Positions 48,072 through 53,159 of a stretch of 53,159 nt of DNA are shown in pieces (positions within the stretch are counted from its first letter, which is position 1; each line of letters opens with the position of its first letter). The notes below the pieces were generated by a model, which did no database searches, was not told where the DNA came from, and saw only the letters and a list, made by a program, of their open reading frames with translations. Source of the DNA: a virus. The DNA lies in the IMG/VR virus record IMGVR_UViG_3300024344_000019, positions 1-53,159 of that record, one strand, 5' to 3'. The position numbers were made by a program, and so were the translations under genes.

Positions 48072-49549
48072 TATTCTTTTAACTCAATATTGTGCATTTC
48101 GTAATCAAATTCTTCTTCGGTATAAATGTTTATTCTTTCTTGAAAATGTTTTAATGTAAAGTTTTCTTTTGATTTATAAGTTAAATCATCTGCTATATCA
48201 TACAAAGTAGCATTAACCTTATTGTCACCTAATCTTAAACCACGACCTATACTTTGTAAATTTCTTATTCTACTCTTTGAAGGACTTGCAAAAATAATAT
48301 TGTGTAAGTTTTTAATATTAACACCAGTAGAAAATGTACCATAACTTGCAACAATAATAGCATTCTTTTCTTTTTCTACTATGCCTCTAATTGCTTCTCT
48401 TTCATCTGCTTCGACACCACCAAAAATATAAAAAACTTTTCGATTTTTACCAGCCTTCTCTTTTATTATTTCATGTAAATTTTTACCATGTTTTTCTACT
48501 AGTTGAAATAATACTAAAGTATTACCTTTTAATTTAAGTGCTAAGTTTTTAATAAAATTTTGTCTTGATTTGCTACTTACTAGATAATCTATCTCATCTT
48601 GATATTTACCATTTACAACCATCTTACTATTTTCTGCTGTATGTTTTAAGATTAAACAACGAACCACTAAATTAGATAGTTGTTTTTTATCCATAAGTTT
48701 TCTTGTAGATGTAACTTTATTTACAGCACCAAATAATCCCTCTAATACTAGTTTGTGAGTTTGAGCACCATCAAGTGTACCAGTAAGACCAATACGATAT
48801 TTACAATCTTCAAGTTTTGTCATAATCTCTGTAAGTGATTTAGATTTAAATAAGTGTGCTTCATCACCAAATACAACACCAAACTGTTCAAAATATTTTT
48901 TCGGCAACTTGTATAAACTTTGCCATGTAGATATTAGTACTTTTTTAGTTGTTTGATTTGAATATCCACTATACAATCTATGACAATTTTTCTTTACATT
49001 CCAACCATACGATTCGAAGTCTGAATACATCTGCTCAACCAACGAGGTTGTCGGTACAATCAATAATATTCGATTGTTAGGGTTATCTTTAATTAAGTGA
49101 GAATAATATCGTATTAACGAATATATGATGAATGACTTACCTGACGCTGTAGGACTTAGTAGCAACGCCCTATTGAACTTTAAACTATGATATATGGCGT
49201 CTATCTGATAGTCTCTTGCCTCAAATTTTTGACCTAGACTATTAGAAAACTTTTTAACTATTTCTTTATCTACACTATTATTAATCTCAACATCTTTGCC
49301 TGCAACAATCTGATATCCTCGTTCTTCAGCAAAGGCTCTAATGTAGGGAAATAGTCCAAAGTAAATTTCTTTTGTTTTTTGAGAGTATAATCTTATCTTA
49401 CCATCCCACATACGATTACGGAATGCTGGCATAAACTTATATCCAGGAACATAAAATGTAAAGAACTCTGATATTTCTCGTTGAATGTTTTGGTCACAAT
49501 CAACGGTTATATAGACTTCGTTTTTCTTTTCAATGATTAAAGTATCCAT
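48071..49549 (-). CDS. uvsW: UvsW-type DNA/RNA helicase
   Basis: 492 aa (T4: 587). SF2 helicase: Walker A SPTASGKS (~131), DEAH box VFGDEAHLF (~226), GLTGTLDG, and motif VI SIGRGLRLG. N-terminal domain with DGKIRLYSQKTKEIYFGLFP as in UvsW. Remodels recombination and fork structures and unwinds R-loops, which shuts off origin replication late. Confidence 0.93.
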   Translation of the reverse strand: MDTLIIEKKNEVYITVDCDQNIQREISEFFTFYVPGYKFMPAFRNRMWDGKIRLYSQKTKEIYFGLFPYIRAFAEERGYQIVAGKDVEINNSVDKEIVKKFSNSLGQKFEARDYQIDAIYHSLKFNRALLLSPTASGKSFIIYSLIRYYSHLIKDNPNNRILLIVPTTSLVEQMYSDFESYGWNVKKNCHRLYSGYSNQTTKKVLISTWQSLYKLPKKYFEQFGVVFGDEAHLFKSKSLTEIMTKLEDCKYRIGLTGTLDGAQTHKLVLEGLFGAVNKVTSTRKLMDKKQLSNLVVRCLILKHTAENSKMVVNGKYQDEIDYLVSSKSRQNFIKNLALKLKGNTLVLFQLVEKHGKNLHEIIKEKAGKNRKVFYIFGGVEADEREAIRGIVEKEKNAIIVASYGTFSTGVNIKNLHNIIFASPSKSRIRNLQSIGRGLRLGDNKVNATLYDIADDLTYKSKENFTLKHFQERINIYTEEEFDYEMHNIELKE

Positions 49550-50100
49550 GTCATTATGCTATATCTGTTACCACTTATTACTTCTTTAACCTCATGAGGA
49601 AACATAAAGTTTGATGGAAAGACAACTGCTGAACCTTTTTTCTTTTCTAAAGATTCACCGCATAACATAAATTCACCACCCTCGTAATCATCATTTAAAA
49701 ATATTAATGATGTTAAATGAGGATAACCTGTTTTTTGTCCATGACTATGATGAATATTATCTATATGTTCTTTCATAAAACCGCCAGTTTCATAGCAGTT
49801 AATTCTAAAGTGTGTGTATTCTTGTATTTTAATTTTATCGTGTATTGATGTATAATCGTTTACGGCTGATTGAAATCCTTGATGTATAGTTTTATAACCA
49901 AACATATCAGGCATTATCCAAAACTCTTTCATATCAACTTTAGATGTACCTGTTACATTACTTGTTGTAGAAAAGGTAGAAGTTTTCCACTTTTTAAATG
50001 TGTCTTTATTATAATGTGCAACTATATTATCACAAGCAGTTTCTCCTAGTGCTTGAGGATAATAAAAGATATAATCAGAAACTTGCTGATTGGAACTCAT
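49537..50100 (-). CDS. 2OG-Fe(II) oxygenase (PKHD-type)
   Basis: 187 aa from ATG 50100 (AGGTGA ribosome-binding site). FRINCYETGGFMKEHIDNIH (HxD metal pair), LTSLIFLNDDYEGGEFML, SAVVFPSNFMFPHEVKEV (distal His), GNRYSIMTWI (Arg for 2OG). Prolyl-4-hydroxylase-like fold; substrate unknown. Overlaps uvsW and the next oxygenase gene. Confidence 0.87.
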   Translation of the reverse strand: MSSNQQVSDYIFYYPQALGETACDNIVAHYNKDTFKKWKTSTFSTTSNVTGTSKVDMKEFWIMPDMFGYKTIHQGFQSAVNDYTSIHDKIKIQEYTHFRINCYETGGFMKEHIDNIHHSHGQKTGYPHLTSLIFLNDDYEGGEFMLCGESLEKKKGSAVVFPSNFMFPHEVKEVISGNRYSIMTWIL

Positions 50101-50698
50101 GATGTTCACCTACCTGTCCTTTCACTTGCATATTCCAAGCAATACTTATGCGTTTATTATTAGACTTATTTTGTTGAACCCAATGTGGCAACCATGCAGG
50201 AAAAAATATTGCTCTATTTGATGTTGAAGCATAACTTAATAAACTAGAATTTAAAGTATTCTTTTCTTTTTTTCTAGGTACTATAACATCAGCTGCAGGT
50301 CGTGGGTCATGAAAAACTATACTTGCACCTTTATCAGATTGCAAATAATAAGTGCCACTTAAAAAATTATTTGAATGTGTATGAACAGGATGATGTTCAT
50401 TATACTTTAATACATTTGCCCACATATCAGTAATAATTAAATCTTCTACATCATAACCTAGTGTATTACAAATATCTTTACCAGTCTTTACAATCAAATC
50501 TGAAAAATACTTAAATTCTTTTTTTGTTTGTAAGTTTGCTGATTTTGTTTGCCAATTATCATCATAGTCTCTTTCTGACCATAAATCACTAATATATTTT
50601 TTCATATTAAGTACCGTTGATACCTCTGTTGCTGTTATTTGTGGTATAAAATTATCTAATAAGAATATATTAGTTGCGAATATTTTTTGATGTTCCAT
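50075..50698 (-). CDS. Putative 2OG-Fe(II) oxygenase (TIGR02466-like)
   Basis: 207 aa. ITDMWANVLKYNEHHPVHTH, SGTYYLQSDKGASIVFHDPR, IFFPAWLPHWVQQNKSNNKR, ISIAWNM follow the pattern of a putative oxygenase family common in marine phages (TIGR02466 from memory). Metal ligands likely in HTHS and LPHW. Substrate unknown. Overlaps the following oxygenase gene by 26 nt. Confidence 0.82.
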   Translation of the reverse strand: MEHQKIFATNIFLLDNFIPQITATEVSTVLNMKKYISDLWSERDYDDNWQTKSANLQTKKEFKYFSDLIVKTGKDICNTLGYDVEDLIITDMWANVLKYNEHHPVHTHSNNFLSGTYYLQSDKGASIVFHDPRPAADVIVPRKKEKNTLNSSLLSYASTSNRAIFFPAWLPHWVQQNKSNNKRISIAWNMQVKGQVGEHHEFQSASF

Positions 50699-50876
50699 AA
50701 GTCTCCAAGTTTCTTTTTATACTTCTTTTATATAAAACATTCATAATATAATACAATGGATAAATTAAAGGAACACGATAACAATGTTTTCCTCTTACAA
50801 TTAACATATGCCATATCCAACTTCCTTCAATATGACCAAACCCAACGCAGCCTAAAAAACTTCTAGATTGCTCCAC
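50670..50876 (-). CDS. 68-aa hypothetical protein
   Basis: Small frame that fills the gap between uvsY and the oxygenase and overlaps both (14 and 29 nt). Contains a Trp/His-rich start (GHIEGSWIWHMLIVRGKHC) and a hydrophobic middle (PLIYPLYYIMNVLY) that could be one membrane segment. No recognised family; gene status uncertain. Confidence 0.4.
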   Translation of the reverse strand: MEQSRSFLGCVGFGHIEGSWIWHMLIVRGKHCYRVPLIYPLYYIMNVLYKRSIKRNLETYGTSKNIRN

Positions 50877-51291
50877 TTGTAAACTTCTTCCACTCTATTG
50901 CATTTTTAATTAAAAATGTCCTGTTGTTAATACTTCTTAAAACCTGTTCAAGATAAGTTGTAACTTGTTTTAGATATGCAGCTTTCTGGTCTGCTTTTTG
51001 TAATTCTTCATCTGAATCCATATAGATATGTACATCTGCTTTTAATACTTTTAAATCAAATGGTTTTTCTGCATACACCGATGGGTCTGATTTACCTGTA
51101 TAATATTCCCATTTGTGTCTTTTTAAAAGGTTGTAATCGTATTCAGCCTTCTTTAGTAGTAAAGAAAACTTATTAAAATGTTGTAGGTACTTATTGTGTA
51201 ATAAAGGTATTTTAATTGATTCAGCGTCTAACTCGGTATCATCAAGTTTAAAATCTTTATCTACTTGTTGTTGTAATTCTTCTAATGTCAT
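50863..51291 (-). CDS. uvsY: UvsY recombination mediator
   Basis: 142 aa from the internal ATG 51291 (T4: 137). An upstream ATG at 51354 would run through the promoter. MTLEELQQQVDKDFKLDDTE, then SIKIPLLHNKYLQHFNKFSL, LKRHKWEYYTGKSDP, RSINNRTFLIKNAIEWKKF match UvsY. Loads UvsX on gp32-coated ssDNA. Probably leaderless: ATG 7 nt past a perfect -10. Confidence 0.92.
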   Translation of the reverse strand: MTLEELQQQVDKDFKLDDTELDAESIKIPLLHNKYLQHFNKFSLLLKKAEYDYNLLKRHKWEYYTGKSDPSVYAEKPFDLKVLKADVHIYMDSDEELQKADQKAAYLKQVTTYLEQVLRSINNRTFLIKNAIEWKKFTSGAI

Positions 51292-51298
51292 AGTCTGT

Positions 51299-51327
51299 AT
51301 TATATCACCTTTTGGTAGTTTTGTCAA
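51299..51327 (-). promoter_or_regulatory. Early promoter of uvsY
   Basis: TTGACA (51327-51322), 17-nt spacer, TATAAT (51304-51299), 7 nt to the ATG. Fixes the uvsY start. Overlaps the 3' end of the upstream gene. Confidence 0.92.
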
Positions 51328-52093
51328 GGCTTTCAACCAATTCTTTTTGTGCAATATAGGTAAGATTATTGCAATCTTTCCATTCTTCTATCTCACAATC
51401 TATTGCTGATGTACCAATAGCATTTGGATTTACCTTGTAAAATTTTGTACTTTTAAACCTATTAAATGTATTCTTATGTTGCAATATCCAGTTAAAAGTC
51501 TCATCTGGATTATCAGGTCTAGCATAATCAGCATTTTTATCAGCATAACTATTTGTTCCAGCATAGATATTGTTTATTTTATTATCTAAACTATACAAGT
51601 CATGACCAATAATGTAAACTTCTTTTGCACCTAATTCACAAGCAAGATAGATACTTCTTGAACCTGTTGCATAGGCAAAACCATCTACATCTGGTTCTAT
51701 ATCTTTTACTTTATCGGAATGTGATACTCCAGTAATATAAGTTATACCTAAATTGTGTCCTTTTGTAAGTGTAAACACTCCGTCAGCACCATGATATACT
51801 ACTTGCTCACTATTATTCCAAACTATATCAGTTTTATCTGCCATAGTTTTCATCATTTCTTTTGCAACAAATATTGGCACAGGCGTCCAGTACCCTAGAT
51901 AACAAGTATGTTTATGTGCATATCCTGAACGATATATCTCATGACCTATTCTTGAGTCTAATGCTACAACAATATCAGGTGTAAAATCACGATAGATTGC
52001 ATTACACCCTATTACTGTTCCGTGTTTTTTAAAATTGTCTAGATTTAGACCTTTACGAGAATTACCATTACCAAAGCAAAACGCTGTCGTCAT
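51305..52093 (-). CDS. Putative glycosyltransferase-like phage protein
   Basis: 262 aa. TAFCFGNGNSRKGLNLDNFK, GTVIGCNAIYRDFTPDIVVA-LD, then AYATGSRSIYLACELGAKEV and IIGHDLYS. The order N-terminal FGNG, CNAIYRDF..D..ALD and GHDL recalls the CstI/DUF115-like Rossmann family of sugar transferases, but the match is weak. Could be a nucleotide-sugar-binding enzyme modifying the virion or host surface. AGGATG ribosome-binding site. Confidence 0.5.
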   Translation of the reverse strand: MTTAFCFGNGNSRKGLNLDNFKKHGTVIGCNAIYRDFTPDIVVALDSRIGHEIYRSGYAHKHTCYLGYWTPVPIFVAKEMMKTMADKTDIVWNNSEQVVYHGADGVFTLTKGHNLGITYITGVSHSDKVKDIEPDVDGFAYATGSRSIYLACELGAKEVYIIGHDLYSLDNKINNIYAGTNSYADKNADYARPDNPDETFNWILQHKNTFNRFKSTKFYKVNPNAIGTSAIDCEIEEWKDCNNLTYIAQKELVESLDKTTKR

Positions 52094-52118
52094 TATATAT
52101 CATCCTATATTATTACTA

Positions 52119-52718
52119 CTATGTAGTAGATATCTGTATTATATCATAATTCATATAATTAAAACTAACCGAAGCACGTAGATAATCAACATCGGTTTGT
52201 GTTACATCATAATTTAAACTACCCAAAGATGTGGGATAGACATTTTGAAATCTTATTTCTGTTTTAGCAATATTCTTACTATTTAAAACTGTTAGTATTG
52301 CGTCTGAATATATACCACCTTCAGAAAGTGGTGCTGGTGTTTGAACACCAGGCACAGTTGGGCCTGCAGTTGAACCAGGAAATCTATCTGAACCTGCTGT
52401 TTGTAAATCAGCAAATTGTTGATGATTACTCGGGAACCCTAAGCCAAGTATCCAATCATGTATCTCTTTATAGTTGTTTAAATTTTCATCAACAAGAAAT
52501 GACATATCAAGAGCCGCAAAAGTTATTTTATCTCCAGGCAAAGGCATATCATACAATGGAGTATTTTGTTGTGCTGAACCTAGATTGATACCTGGTATGT
52601 TAGCACTTTGTACAAAGAACTCTACTGTTGGAAGTTTAGTACACTTGAACCTAAACTGAATAGGACTAGCATAATCACTTTTAGAAGGTTCTCTTTGAAT
52701 TACATTTGTTGTTGTCAT
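52119..52718 (-). CDS. 19: Tail tube protein, T4 gp19-like
   Basis: 199 aa (T4: 163). TNVIQREPSKSDYASPIQFR, FKCTKLPTVEFFVQSANIPG, PLPGDKITFAALDMSFLVDE, NYKEIHDWILGLGFPSNH are typical of gp19-type tail tube proteins. Stacks as hexamers inside the sheath. TATAAATA lies exactly 5 nt before the ATG. It follows the gp23 gene rather than gp18. Confidence 0.88.
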   Translation of the reverse strand: MTTTNVIQREPSKSDYASPIQFRFKCTKLPTVEFFVQSANIPGINLGSAQQNTPLYDMPLPGDKITFAALDMSFLVDENLNNYKEIHDWILGLGFPSNHQQFADLQTAGSDRFPGSTAGPTVPGVQTPAPLSEGGIYSDAILTVLNSKNIAKTEIRFQNVYPTSLGSLNYDVTQTDVDYLRASVSFNYMNYDIIQISTT

Positions 52719-52723
52719 ACTAC

Positions 52724-52731
52724 TATTTATA
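52724..52731 (-). promoter_or_regulatory. Late promoter of the tail tube gene (TATAAATA)
   Basis: TATAAATA on the minus strand, 5 nt before the ATG at 52718, no -35 hexamer. The clearest late promoter in the window because it serves a virion gene. Confidence 0.75.
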
Positions 52732-52830
52732 ACAGTTTTTAGGGGGTACTATCATATCACCGTGTTCTCTTTTCCGTCTCAGGCGGCGGCTATGACAATC
52801 TTTTTTTGAGGGTTTTGATAGAATACAAAA

Positions 52831-52854
52831 AAAAGGGCGCCGAAGCGCCCTTTT
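52831..52854 (-). terminator. UUCG-loop terminator of gp23
   Basis: 10-bp stem AAAAGGGCGC/GCGCCCTTTT closed by a C(TTCG)G loop, followed by more T on the minus strand. 24 nt past the gp23 stop. The best terminator in the window. Confidence 0.95.
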
Positions 52855-52878
52855 CTAAAACATTTACTTAAAGTAAAA

Positions 52879-53159
52879 TTACATAATGTTTGTAACTTTA
52901 ACTCGTCTGTAATATAAGTTTTGACTAGCAGCTGCAACAGCACCAGAGTTATCTAGTGCGCCATCAGCGCCAGAATGTGCGAAAGGATTTTGAACCATTC
53001 CGTATCTAGTTTTGAATCCAATTTTTGGTTGGAAACTGTCTTGACCAACTGCACGAACCATTTGTAGTGGAACGTATGGGCAATAGAACAGACCAGAATC
53101 GTAAGGTGAAGTTCCTTTGTAACCAATTACATAGTACTGACTAGCAGAAATATTAGCTG
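52879..53159 (-). CDS. 23: Major capsid protein, T4 gp23-like, C-terminal part
   Basis: 93 codons plus stop, open to the right edge. YYVIGYKGTSPYDSGLFYCP, YVPLQMVRAVGQ, SFQPKIGFKTRYGMVQNPFA and the terminal YYRRVKVTNIM are the conserved C-terminus of gp23. Forms the hexameric capsid shell after cleavage of its N-terminus by the prohead protease. Confidence 0.95.
   Translation of the reverse strand, partial: ANISASQYYVIGYKGTSPYDSGLFYCPYVPLQMVRAVGQDSFQPKIGFKTRYGMVQNPFAHSGADGALDNSGAVAAASQNLYYRRVKVTNIM

Noticed and set aside
51292-51354. Upstream ATG of uvsY
   Set aside because: The 21-codon extension spans a perfect promoter. The ATG 7 nt past the -10 box gives the family length.
1-53159. CRISPR arrays, IS elements, integrases, attachment sites
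   Set aside because: No regularly spaced repeats, transposase, integrase or flanking direct repeats were seen. Gene order is continuous phage core.

Overview
The window looks like part of the genome of a marine T4-like myovirus. It is very AT-rich. Every confidently called protein gene lies on the minus strand, packed with 4-nt or TAATG stop/start overlaps. It carries a near-complete T4 core: class Ia ribonucleotide reductase (cut at base 1), gp61 primase, gp41 helicase, UvsX, gp43 polymerase, RegA, gp62, gp44, gp45, gp46, gp47, gp55 sigma, UvsW, UvsY, a gp19-type tail tube protein and gp23 capsid (cut at the right end). There are no photosynthesis genes. Hsp20, a bS21 ribosomal protein, a CobS/CobT-like pair and alphaproteobacterial-style GCTTGACA promoters suggest a heterotrophic bacterioplankton host, possibly SAR11; the host is an inference.

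Layout (coordinates rise against transcription). 1-2.7 kb: nrdA and primase. 2.7-5.4 kb: a lysis-like cassette with a coiled-coil membrane protein, overlapping o-/i-spanins, two small membrane proteins and a class 3 lipase. 5.2-18 kb: virion-type and lineage-specific genes, including two structural proteins, a HAD nucleotidase, a Met-rich 680-aa protein, a two-domain nucleotidyltransferase and a KWDG ligase-like enzyme. Many of these begin with a short peptide resembling the T4 capsid-targeting sequence. 18-31.7 kb: replication and recombination (gp41, UvsX, a DNA methyltransferase, gp43, a RimK-RimB fusion, RegA, gp62, gp44, gp45). 31.7-34.6 kb: ParB-like protein, Hsp20, a candidate structured non-coding RNA, a winged-helix protein, bS21. 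34.7-39 kb: MoxR-type ATPase with a metallopeptidase/VWA partner. 39-43 kb: methyltransferase, GNATs, hydroxylases, peptide deformylase. 43-48 kb: gp46, a nuclease plus MT-A70 methyltransferase pair, gp47, gp55. 48-53 kb: UvsW, two oxygenases, UvsY, a putative glycosyltransferase-like protein, gp19, gp23.

Regulation is unusually readable. Early promoters fit GCTTGAC(A/T)-N17-TATAAT. Late promoters fit T4-type NATAAATA, consistent with the encoded gp55. Many promoters end only 5-8 nt before the start codon, so the mRNAs should be leaderless or nearly so. Several late transcription units end in UUCG-loop hairpins.

The most interesting points are: (1) a ribosome-directed set (RimK-RimB fusion, bS21, peptide deformylase) in a genome with many leaderless genes; (2) a capsid-targeting-like leader on about nine unrelated proteins, several of them enzymes; (3) a methyltransferase with the same C-terminal clamp-binding-like peptide as the neighbouring DNA polymerase; (4) a nuclease/methyltransferase pair between gp46 and gp47; (5) a probable ~220-nt non-coding RNA with its own late promoter and terminator; (6) a divergent ligase-like nucleotidyltransferase. 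All functions are read from the sequence and memory of families; no database search was run.
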